NCBI GenBank assembly: GCA_018398765.1
Contig: JAHBMJ010002699.1
Coordinates: 1 to 11,548 of the forward strand
From: Chromera velia
Lineage: Eukaryota; Sar; Chromeraceae
Direction: 5' to 3'
Length of the DNA stretch: 11,548 nt
Part shown: positions 1 through 6,409 of the stretch, in pieces
How positions within the stretch are numbered: position 1 is the stretch's first letter
Layout of the letters: the number at the start of each line of letters is the position of its first letter
The notes under the pieces: model-generated
Databases searched by the model: none
Seen by the model: the letters and a program-made list of their open reading frames with translations, nothing else
What the model was told of the DNA's origin: nothing
Translations under genes and position numbers: made by a program

Positions 1-84
1 CATAACATATGCCGCCTCCTCAATAAGGCGCTTCCACGCGCCTTTAAAACTACTGTCGTCTCCTTCGCCTTCAAAGTACGACAT
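1..84 (-). CDS. N-terminal fragment of an unidentified gene (cut by window edge)
   Basis: Reading leftward from the ATG at 84-82, all 28 codons to the window edge are open and look coding: the peptide begins MSYFEGEGDDSSFKGAWK and continues through a helical stretch (RLIEEAAYV). The start is preceded by a TTTCAG acceptor-like site at about 94-99, so a 5'-UTR intron is possible. The acidic start followed by an amphipathic helix does not identify a family. It is transcribed away from the MYND gene on the other strand, so the CT-rich interval between them may be shared 5' flank. The length is too short for certainty; what is seen is an open frame with a sensible composition, the rest is inference. 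Confidence 0.4.
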   Translation of the reverse strand, partial: MSYFEGEGDDSSFKGAWKRLIEEAAYVM

Positions 85-130
85 AACACTGTCTGAAATT
101 CTCTCTGTTTCTTCCTCTTTATCTTTATCT

Positions 131-190
<60 letters not shown>
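131..190. repeat. (CT)n microsatellite
   Basis: A pyrimidine tract of CT dinucleotides with a few TTT interruptions. On the minus strand it gives long open frames of alternating Arg-Glu, which are artefacts. It sits between two divergently oriented gene candidates and may act as a polypurine/polypyrimidine promoter element, which is inference only. Confidence 0.95.
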
Positions 191-476
191 GCGTGAGTAT
201 GTGCAACTGACGTACGAAGATGGTTTCTTGGGACCGTCTAACGAGGTGATTGTGCTAGTACGAGCGGTTGTCCTGTCGGAAGTTGTCAACAACTGGCTCT
301 TCTCTTTTACGGAGGCGTGTTTCTGGTCTGGTCTGCTGCTTGTGCTGTGTTTCTTTGTGTGATGGGGTTGTTCTCGCTTTTTGTTTCGCTTGTTCTGCAA
401 ACGCCGTAGGAAGGCAGCGGCCGCCGCAGCAGCAGCGTGAAGAGCCCGTTAAGAGATTGCTCAGGTAGAGGGTCAG

Positions 477-1031
477 GTGGGAGTGTGCGGGAAAGGGAGC
501 AGCTGTTCTTCATGCCTTGCTTGCGCTAAAAAACTTGGAGGGAGATTCATCCGACGAAACACTGGTCCAGCAGAGAGGGGGAGGGTGAGTGGGAGAGGTG
601 TGGGAGGGGAAAGGGAAAGAGAGAGAGGCAACTTTGAATATATCCGAAAAAGAAAAGCAGAGGAAGAGAAAGATTCCCATTCTGAAGGGGAAATTGAGAC
701 TGATTCCGAGAAGGAAACGGAATCAGAATCAGAATCAGAAGAAGAAGAAGAAGAAGAAGAAAAAGAAGAAGAAGAAAAAGAAGAAGAAGAAGAAGAAGAA
801 GAAGAGGAAGAGGAGGAGGAAGAAGAAGAGGAGGAAGAGGAGGAGGAGGAGAAGAGGAAGGAGGAGAAGGAGGAGGAGAGTTGTACTGCTTGTGGTGTTC
901 CGGCTCACCAATGTAACTTGAAAGCATGCTTGGGCTGTCGGGCTGTAAAGTACTGCACAAGGGAGTACCAGAAGCGTCACTGGAGGGACCACCAAAAAGG
1001 TTGTCGTTCATTGATGGCAGCTGCAGACTAG
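477..1031 (+). CDS. Acidic protein with C-terminal MYND-type zinc finger (3' exon, start unresolved)
   Basis: The frame is open from just after a TAA at 450-452 to the TAG at 1029-1031. It contains no in-frame ATG before the finger, so the true start must be in an upstream exon; 477 is only the limit of the open frame (a GTG). Counting from there, residues ~25-55 are basic and Gly/Arg-rich, ~56-84 are Ser/Glu-rich, ~85-135 are an almost pure Glu run from GAA/GAG codons, and ~136-176 are a MYND finger: C136-x2-C139, C151-x2-C154, Y159-C160, Q165, H169-W170, H172, C176. MYND fingers bind two zinc ions and usually mediate protein-protein contacts, often with proline-rich partners in transcriptional or chromatin complexes. 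The position that is normally Cys (the C of C-Q-x3-W) is Tyr164 here. The finger ends eight residues before the stop. Possible upstream donors include CAG|GTAGAG near 464 and CCG|GTAGGA-like sites near 407. The finger assignment is firm; gene extent is not. Confidence 0.75.
   Translation: MGVCGKGSSCSSCLACAKKLGGRFIRRNTGPAERGRVSGRGVGGERERERGNFEYIRKRKAEEEKDSHSEGEIETDSEKETESESESEEEEEEEEKEEEEKEEEEEEEEEEEEEEEEEEEEEEEEKRKEEKEEESCTACGVPAHQCNLKACLGCRAVKYCTREYQKRHWRDHQKGCRSLMAAAD
728..880 (+). repeat. Purine-rich GAA/GAG tract coding poly-Glu
   Basis: About 150 bases of nearly pure purine, mainly GAA and GAG with a few AAA/AAG. In the MYND reading frame it encodes about 50 acidic residues with scattered Lys. 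In the other plus frame it reads as poly-Lys/Arg, and on the minus strand as poly-Leu/Phe. The third-base mix of GAA and GAG suggests that the Glu run is older than a fresh trinucleotide expansion. Confidence 0.9.
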
Positions 1032-1159
1032 AACAGAGGAGCTGTGACATTCAACAAAAAAAAAGAACCTTTCAAAAGTTTTTTGATGCAAAACAAATTT
1101 CCATACATGCATGATTGTTAGATTTACTGAAAAAGATAACTGAGTTTCTCTAGTTTTAA

Positions 1160-1185
1160 GACTGAGGCTGAAGACAGCCTTAGTC
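1160..1185 (+). other. Hairpin in the 3' flank of the MYND gene
   Basis: Arms at 1160-1170 (GACTGAGGCTG) and 1175-1185 (CAGCCTTAGTC) pair over 11 positions, with one G-U pair if transcribed, around a four-base AAGA loop. It lies 129 bases after the MYND stop and before the poly(A) signal, so it would be in the 3' UTR. Confidence 0.6.
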
Positions 1186-1263
1186 TATGACATTTTCAGT
1201 ATATGTATCTATATATATCATGTATGTGTTGCCGAACAAAGGGCCAGAGACAAGGAATCTGAA

Positions 1264-1533
1264 CTAGGTGTGATCTGTAAAGTTTTAAAGTGAAATAAAG
1301 TTTAAAGTCTGGTTTAAGTCTGTAGACTCTAACATATAACTTTTGAAACGCACTTTAAAAGTTTTTTGTCATACATTCAAGTTGAAAAATGTTTTAAAAG
1401 GCTAAACAATACTAAACAACAAATCACTATGTTCAAGCCTTTTATTCTTAAAGTTTTAAAACCAATGAAGTTTTAAAGTCTAAAGTCTGTGGTCAGACTT
1501 TATTATAAAAATAACTTTACAGATCACACCTAG
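1264..1533. mobile_element. 270-bp inverted-repeat transposon (MITE-like)
   Basis: The first 21 bases (1264-1284, starting CTAGGTGTGATCTG) are perfectly repeated in inverse orientation at 1513-1533. The flanks are AATCTGAA at 1256-1263 and AATTTGAA at 1534-1541, an eight-base direct repeat with one mismatch, as expected of an aged target-site duplication. Eight-base duplications are typical of hAT elements, though the terminal bases alone do not prove that family. The inside is AT-rich with repeated AAGTTTTAAAG-like words, partly palindromic, and has no coding capacity, so this is a non-autonomous element. Confidence 0.65.
1294..1299 (+). promoter_or_regulatory. AATAAA poly(A) signal
   Basis: A canonical AATAAA, 263 bases downstream of the MYND stop codon, and the first one after it. 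It falls inside the inverted-repeat transposon, 30 bases from its left end. Confidence 0.45.
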
Positions 1534-2086
1534 AATTTGAACAAGTTTTAGAATCGCTAATACAGAAAACATCAATGTTACATCATTTTTTAGTTGCTGT
1601 CTGACTCTACTTTAGACTTTATGTATATAATATGTACGGTAACACGTTTTTTAGAACGTTTTGCTAAACATTTTCCAGCTAATAATAATTAATGTACACA
1701 TAGAAGTGATTTAAGTGAAATGCAGCTTTTAAGTAACCATCATGAATCAAGTTGTATGGGCGTTACTGCTAAACGTTGGAAACCTAGAAATATGCGGATA
1801 GCGATGGCATTACATTCAAGTTGGCGTAATAGATGGTGTATAATCATAATGATAAGTCCCGTCTCTAAAAGTAGCCCTAAAACTAAACTAAGCATACAAT
1901 AATTTCACAACTACAATTTATATGATGTCAATTGTAAGGGACTAGGTATAAGAGAAATGAACTAGGAAATGAATTTAATATCTAAAATTAAGCGTTTTTA
2001 CAGCCTTTCACAATTTGCATTGAATTAGAATTTTTTTTTATAAAGCACGCGTAAAAGTGGATATTGCTAGATGGAGTGAGGACCAA
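1534..2086. other. AT-rich stretch without a supported gene
   Basis: About 550 bases of AT-rich sequence with short homopolymers. The longest frame, 1720-1902 on the plus strand, encodes 60 residues with no recognisable motif and no coding bias. I see no further terminal inverted repeats here, though the composition matches the transposon next to it. Confidence 0.5.
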
Positions 2087-2094
2087 TATAAAAA
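2087..2094 (+). promoter_or_regulatory. Possible TATA box
   Basis: TATAAAAA lies exactly where composition changes from AT-rich to mixed GC. It is about 230 bases upstream of the ATG at 2315. It could serve the doubtful ORF at 2315-2857 or be an internal promoter of a retroelement. Confidence 0.3.
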
Positions 2095-2314
2095 ACCTTG
2101 GACATTCGTTGTCACAGTGTCTACAAACGCTTATTTCTAGGCTTATTTAAGTTATTCGAGAGCCTCCTTGCGGCTGCTTCGTTGGGCTGGTCTGGATTTT
2201 ATTTGTTCGTTGAGGGTGGGAGTGCCACAACACTCTGGCACCAGCGGGCAGCAGCGACGGAGAGTTCAAGGCACCGGCTCTCTCTTCTTTAAGGGCAGAG
2301 CTAGACATGCAGTT

Positions 2315-2857
2315 ATGGAAGAGGTCTGCATGCAGCGGGCGGGGGCTATCGCTTCTTCGCATTTCCCTCTTCTTGCTAAGCTCACCCCCCTTCAACAAGC
2401 TTTTCCCTCCTCTCATTGCATGTTTGTGTTTCTTCTTTGCAACAAATCCGCCTCTGGTCTCTACTCCTTTTCCGCCCTCCCTCGATTTGCTCTCACAGTA
2501 ACCGATGGCTCTCTGTTCGGTTTCTTACGTCTGCTCTCATTTAACCTACAAGGTGAAAGCAGTGCTCTGTCTGTTGAATGTCACGGTAGCAACCACAAAC
2601 TCTGTATACATAATTCTTGTATTCGGTGTATTGATGACTTCATGCATAGACTTTCTTTATGTGCCAAGTGGCTGGATGAAAGAGAATTCCTGCACTGTCT
2701 GGCTGAGCTGGAATCTATTAATTCAAATGATTGTAACTGTCCACTCCCCGGTACAAATACATCTAAACTCTTCATCCGTAATGTCATTCGATCGTTTCTA
2801 CGCTCGCATCCAGTCTGTCTCTTTGATGCCTGTCTCCCTATTCTAGAAAGTGATTAA
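2315..2857 (+). CDS. Doubtful ORF, 180 aa, unrecognised
   Basis: The frame runs from the ATG at 2315-2317 (product begins MEEVCMQRAGAIASSH) to the TAA at 2855-2857, and stays open upstream to about 2168 without another ATG. The product is Ser/Leu/Cys-rich. Its last hundred residues carry eleven cysteines, including CIHNSCIRC and NDCNC, but no family signature I recognise. An AATAAA follows at 3005-3010 and a TATA-like site precedes at 2087, which would fit a short gene. Against it, a second plus frame (2505-2846) is also open over the same bases, and pyrimidine richness alone lowers the stop frequency. It may equally be the body of a truncated retroelement given the (TAAC)n tail downstream. 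No function is proposed. Confidence 0.25.
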   Translation: MEEVCMQRAGAIASSHFPLLAKLTPLQQAFPSSHCMFVFLLCNKSASGLYSFSALPRFALTVTDGSLFGFLRLLSFNLQGESSALSVECHGSNHKLCIHNSCIRCIDDFMHRLSLCAKWLDEREFLHCLAELESINSNDCNCPLPGTNTSKLFIRNVIRSFLRSHPVCLFDACLPILESD

Positions 2858-2925
2858 CTGTTCAACTCCTCCGGTGACTTAACAAACAACAACCATGCAT
2901 GTATGTACCGCCCGGGAGCTTAGCG

Positions 2926-2967
2926 CCCCAACTGGGGTTAGGCATCCTCTAACTAACTAACTAACTA
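2926..2967 (+). repeat. CCCC-AACT-GGGG hairpin followed by (TAAC)n tail
   Basis: A four-base-pair G/C hairpin at 2926-2937 is followed by a short spacer and then four and a half TAAC units (2950-2967). A structured 3' end followed by a short tandem tail is how several non-LTR retrotransposons and SINEs end. There is no reverse transcriptase upstream in the window, so this would be a fragment or non-autonomous copy. Confidence 0.4.
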
Positions 2968-3300
2968 TTAAACTTGAAACTTAGTGTTTTAGAGCAAATT
3001 GATGAATAAATAGTATCAGTTATAGGTTATTATCATTAACTTAATACTTCATACAGAAATATATACTATACAAATGAATGATATACAATATCGTTTTAAA
3101 CCTAGTTTTAAACATCCAGTAAACAATTTAGTCCGGATGCAAAAACTTCTGTAAAAAACTAGGTAAAAAAATATAACAAAAACTAAAACAAAAAGACAAA
3201 GAAAAGAAACCTTATTTTAATACAATTTTTTAAAGCGTTAAATTTTTTAATAAACACACATCATTCTATACATATCATCTGGGTTTCACGTATATGTGCT
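2968..3300. other. AT-rich stretch without a gene
   Basis: Very AT-rich, with A-runs between about 3140 and 3210 and AATAAA words at 3005-3010 and near 3249. Composition is the same as 1534-2086, so the GC-richer block between them looks inserted. Confidence 0.5.
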
Positions 3301-4028
3301 GTGTTGTCTGGTCGGTGCATGACAGACCGGCGAATTGCATCATTCATGCAAGTCAGATTCTTTTGAGCCTTTTGTGCTAGTGGGCAAGCAATGATTCGAC
3401 CTGCACAAGATCGCATTTTGCTTATCCTTCTGACCAGAAATTGTGATCGAAATGTACGTCAAGAGCAGGCAGGTGGATCGAACAAGATTCCACGAAAGAA
3501 ACAACAAACTGTTTACACGCTGTCGGAGTCATAATTCACCAAGCAAAACACAAAAAACCATTTGTGAGATTCACTTGAGACACGTTCTTTACCTCCTTGA
3601 TTGCTTTGTTTGTTCCCTACTGTCTTCACCGGCTGATCGATGTGCCGTTCCAAGTGTTTTTCATGACTATCGTGAACAATATGTATGACAGTCTTTGCAT
3701 TTGGACCTTCTTTTTTCTGCAGGAAACTCTCTGGGATTAGGGTAACCGGATCAACCACGCAGTCCTTCGATGTCATGCAAAGACTGCAGATGAAAGGGCA
3801 CCGAACTCAAAAGACAAGAAGAGGAAGAGAAAAATGAACAGGAAGATGACAGACGACTTGGAGAGCGTCTGCCATGCACACCGTCTAGATCGTGCCTGCA
3901 GGGCCACTGGTTATCCCGTCATTTCCTGTTTTTTGCTCACAACCGTAGTCACACCCCTACACCCTTCCCCCGGATCTATCCGCATCATCTCCCTCATGCA
4001 TGCACGTGCAGTATAGGCCCTCTTCTTC
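3301..4028. other. Intergenic stretch with weak ORFs only
   Basis: Mixed composition. Plus-strand frames at 3443-3688 (81 aa) and 3834-4016 (60 aa) start with ATG but show no motif. A 12-base inverted repeat (3689-3700 and 3775-3786, CAGTCTTTGCAT) flanks 74 bases that contain an acceptor-like TTTTTTCTGCAG near 3711-3722. No gene is supported. Confidence 0.4.
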
Positions 4029-4493
4029 TCATCGCATCTGCTGATGGTTCTGTGCGGCGGTGTCTCTTCTGAGCTCTTCTGCGGCCTCGTTGGTTCTCCT
4101 CTCCTCTTCCTCGTCGTCATCCTCTTCCTCATTATGCTCACTCTTTTCCTTCTCCTTCTCCTGCAGTTCCTCAGTCTGGTCTCCAGACACCTCCGGCTCT
4201 GGGTCTCTTGACGCAGAGGGCTCGGGGTCCCTCTCTGTCCTCCTCATGGCAGAGGCGGGGTCAGACTCGGATTCCCATTTCTTGTTGTGGAAAGCAGAAG
4301 GAGAACGGTCGTCCAATGTCATGTGCTCCTGCGTCCTGTGAACAATCACCGAGTTCTTCTCTGCGGAGGTGAGCTCTGAAGGCTGGCCCTGAGGTGCGTA
4401 GCCCTCCTCCCCTGCAGCGGCTCCCTGGATTCTCATCTCGGCTTTTGCTGTCAGGGGCTCACAGCACGTGCACACGGAGAAGATGGCCTGCAT
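4029..4493 (-). CDS. Acidic low-complexity protein with N-terminal Cys cluster, 154 aa
   Basis: The first in-frame ATG is at 4493-4491 and the stop TGA at 4031-4029. The product starts MQAIFSVCTCCEPLTAK: a short hydrophobic start with C8, C10 and C11, a pattern that in other proteins allows S-palmitoylation and membrane attachment (inference). The middle is polar. Residues ~92-105 hold a tandem RDPEP repeat, ~107-120 are Glu/Lys-rich, and ~121-132 are a run of Asp/Glu, followed by a charged helical tail ending QHQ-like (NHQQMR). The frame is open about 39 codons upstream without an ATG, and CACAAG/CACACAG acceptor-like sites precede the start, so it may be the 3' exon of a longer gene. I recognise no domain. 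Composition favours a real coding exon but does not prove it; the acidic run alone can keep a frame open. Confidence 0.4.
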   Translation of the reverse strand: MQAIFSVCTCCEPLTAKAEMRIQGAAAGEEGYAPQGQPSELTSAEKNSVIVHRTQEHMTLDDRSPSAFHNKKWESESDPASAMRRTERDPEPSASRDPEPEVSGDQTEELQEKEKEKSEHNEEEDDDEEEERRTNEAAEELRRDTAAQNHQQMR

Positions 4494-4761
4494 GGCTTGT
4501 GTATGAAGACAGCAAACAGTCTGTGTGCCCGGGCGAGCAGCGCTCTGTGATGATGGTTCTCTTTGCTGAACGAAGTTCTCAATTCCAGAGCGTCTTTGGT
4601 CCGTTCTCAAGCTCCCGCACTGTCACATGTAAGCGTTTCGCTTTTCTTCACTGAATCAGCGATGGCAAAAGTTGCTGTACTAAGGTCACCACACGTGAAC
4701 GGCCGTCGTCCCGATCGTCAAACTCAGTAACTGCTTTGATCTATGTAAAGCTGTTTCTAGC

Positions 4762-4784
4762 TATATATATATATATATATATAT
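4762..4784. repeat. (TA)n microsatellite
   Basis: Uninterrupted alternating TA. It begins the simple-repeat-rich interval that runs to about 5480. Confidence 0.95.
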
Positions 4785-4830
4785 TTCAACATTAATTGGT
4801 CCGTCGTCCGATGCATGAGGGCTTTCCTTT

Positions 4831-4854
4831 GGGGGCGGGGGGCCGCGGGCGGGG
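4831..4854 (+). repeat. G-rich tract with G-quadruplex pattern
   Basis: Four G runs of 5, 6, 3 and 4 bases with loops of 1, 4 and 1 bases (GGGGGCGGGGGGCCGCGGG, then CGGGG) meet the usual G-quadruplex pattern. The G-rich part is also nearly complementary to the C-rich tract at 4931-4946. Confidence 0.7.
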
Positions 4855-4857
4855 TGC

Positions 4858-4870
4858 TGCATGCATGCAT
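4858..4870. repeat. Short TGCATGCATGCAT tract
   Basis: Three tandem TGCA/GCAT units, a smaller version of the arrays at 5413-5443 and 5465-5480. It lies in the loop between the G-rich and C-rich arms. Confidence 0.8.
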
Positions 4871-4930
4871 TAAATTGCATTAATTCTTAATTGATCTGCA
4901 TGCAATCGATCGCATTTTTGTGGATAAAAG

Positions 4931-4998
4931 CCCCCCGCGACCCCCCACTATATATATATATATATATATCCCACTATATATATATATATATATATATA
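4931..4998. repeat. C-rich arm followed by duplicated CCCAC(TA)n units
   Basis: CCCCCCGCGACCCCCCAC at 4931-4948 is followed by (TA)n to 4969, then a second CCCAC and (TA)n from 4975 to 4998. The two CCCAC(TA)n units look like a local duplication. The C-rich start can pair with the G-rich tract at 4837-4854. Confidence 0.85.
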
Positions 4999-5400
4999 AG
5001 CCTTGGCCCTTGAATTATGACCATTCAACCACCTTTTGCATCGACTAATCTGTATGGATGAATCTGTATGGTTTTCTTTTTCATTTTTCAATTCTTTTTT
5101 TTTTTTGTAAAAAAAAATGGCCAGCTCCAGGTGGGGCCCTATCTGAAAGCGGTGTAAGCGCTCTCATCGCACGCGTGCGCGTCGATGACAGACATGCGAC
5201 AATGGCGCAAAATATAAGAGCAAAGGGTGACATGGTGTTTGTCTGTGTGCGAGTCAGTGGGTGTCGGCAGGTGTTTGTCTATAGGTACGTTAGGGTGGTA
5301 TACGCCCATTTGGTCACAATTCAAGGGCCAGGGCATATATATATACAGGATCGAGGCGCGCGCTGCACTATAATATCTGAATGCATGTATTGCAATTTTT
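4999..5400. other. Intergenic stretch upstream of the secreted-protein gene
   Basis: T-rich and A-rich runs near 5093-5117, then mixed sequence with a CATATATATATACA word at about 5334-5346. An open plus frame spanning 5058-5552 has low-complexity ends and no motif, so I do not call it a gene. Confidence 0.4.
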
Positions 5401-5480
5401 TTTTTCCGATGCGCATGCATGCATGCATGCATGCATGCATGCAATTAAAAAAAAAAAATAAATCCATGCATGCATGCATG
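5396..5480. repeat. T-run / (GCAT)n / A-run foldback and second GCAT array
   Basis: A ten-base T run (5396-5405) and a twelve-base A run (5447-5458) enclose about seven GCAT units (5413-5443). GCATGC is itself palindromic, so the whole can fold into a hairpin or cruciform. A second array of four units follows at 5465-5480. It ends about 80 bases before the TATA box of the next gene. Confidence 0.85.
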
Positions 5481-5560
5481 ATTGAAAGAAAAAAACAATC
5501 GAACCGGAACTATAATTCGCACTCATCGATCGAGTCGAGCTGTCAGCATTAAGAGACAGC

Positions 5561-5566
5561 TATAAA
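5561..5566 (+). promoter_or_regulatory. TATA box of the secreted-protein gene
   Basis: TATAAA within GCTATAAAATGG, 196 bases upstream of the ATG at 5762. The distance allows a 5' UTR of roughly 160 bases. It is the best-placed core promoter word in the interval, and GCAT arrays lie just upstream. Confidence 0.5.
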
Positions 5567-5761
5567 ATGGTCGGCCGGAAAGGCACCGGATCGAAATTTG
5601 GCCTCGCCCAGTCCTGAAATCTCACACTCAAAGAGCGTTGACCCGGTCACATAAGGCAGTATTGTAATTGCCTTCGACGCAACAGAAGAGACAGAGAGAA
5701 ACACGCTTACTTCGATTGCCTGTCGTACGTGTTACTCAAAGAAGACGCAGAAAAATTAAAG

Positions 5762-6409
5762 ATGCTGGTCAAAACAGGCTGTCTCAGTCTTCTTTTCTGT
5801 ACCTTTGTATCTGGCTTTCGTCTGGACCATCAGCAGAGGGAAAGAGAGGAATTTCAGCTTCAGGAAAATGAGAGTGACAGCAACGGTATGGATTATGAGT
5901 GTTACCGCTCTGCTGCTTGCTGCAAGTCTCCAGGAGGCACTACGGGTGGGTTCTGTGCCAACAATCTGGAACTGGCGCCTACCGGCACGTCCCACTACCT
6001 CGGTCTCTGGGTGGTGTGTCGTGTGAGGATCGGAGGAGATCAGTACTACGGATCTCCCTCGAAGCTCAAGGCAGCAGCCAAATGCAACGAGGTGATCGAG
6101 GATGGCTGCCAAGTGAAGCAGTGGAAGGCAAGAGGGGCAACTCGATCGATCGATGTCTCTAGTGAGGTTGCCTCGACATTGAGTGAGACAAAGCAGAAGG
6201 AGTACAAATTTGATAAAGACCGTTGCTACATCAACAAAAAGATTCCGGAGGATGCGCCAATCTACGGACCTTCAAACACTGACGGTTGGAAGAATTACGT
6301 GAAGGGGGTGACGGAAGACAAGGACGCCACAAGACACACAATTGATTTGATTTACGCGCTTTCAGAAAGGAACCCTACACCCGAGGTCTATTCCAGACCT
6401 TATTTCTGA
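5762..6409 (+). CDS. Secreted cysteine-rich protein, 215 aa, unrecognised family
   Basis: The ATG at 5762 is chosen because it starts a typical signal peptide: MLVKTGCLSLLFCTFVSG, with a Lys and then a hydrophobic core and small residues before a likely cleavage around residues 18-20. The frame extends 11 codons further upstream but only to a GTG. The mature part has exactly eight cysteines (47, 53, 54, 65, 86, 108, 116, 155), an even number compatible with four disulfides, and no transmembrane segment. A C-x5-CC-x10-C cluster with Gly-rich spacing comes first, then a Val/Gly/Tyr-rich section, then a Lys-rich tail. One N-glycosylation sequon, NES at 36-38, precedes the Cys region. The stop is the TGA at 6407-6409. 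It appears to be a single exon with its own TATA box at 5561. No AATAAA was seen in the following 450 bases. Secretion is well supported; function is unknown, and a defensive, matrix or ligand role would be guesswork. Confidence 0.75.
   Translation: MLVKTGCLSLLFCTFVSGFRLDHQQREREEFQLQENESDSNGMDYECYRSAACCKSPGGTTGGFCANNLELAPTGTSHYLGLWVVCRVRIGGDQYYGSPSKLKAAAKCNEVIEDGCQVKQWKARGATRSIDVSSEVASTLSETKQKEYKFDKDRCYINKKIPEDAPIYGPSNTDGWKNYVKGVTEDKDATRHTIDLIYALSERNPTPEVYSRPYF

Noticed and set aside
125-400. Minus-strand frame ending in repeated Arg-Glu
   Set aside because: Reading of the CT microsatellite; no motif and no ATG context to support it.
589-921. Plus-strand frame rich in Lys/Arg, and minus-strand frames of poly-Leu/Phe over the same place
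   Set aside because: They are other-frame readings of the GAA/GAG tract that encodes Glu in the MYND gene.
1720-1902. 60-codon plus frame in AT-rich DNA
   Set aside because: Length expected by chance, no motif, no promoter or poly(A) context.
3443-3688. 81-codon plus frame with ATG
   Set aside because: No domain, mixed composition, and an equally long minus frame overlaps it.
5058-5552. 164-codon plus frame and an overlapping minus frame with repeated MHAC
   Set aside because: The repeats come from (GCAT)n and the rest has no coding features.
5756-6162. Other frames across the secreted-protein gene
   Set aside because: Shadows; only the frame from 5762 has a signal peptide and ordered cysteines.
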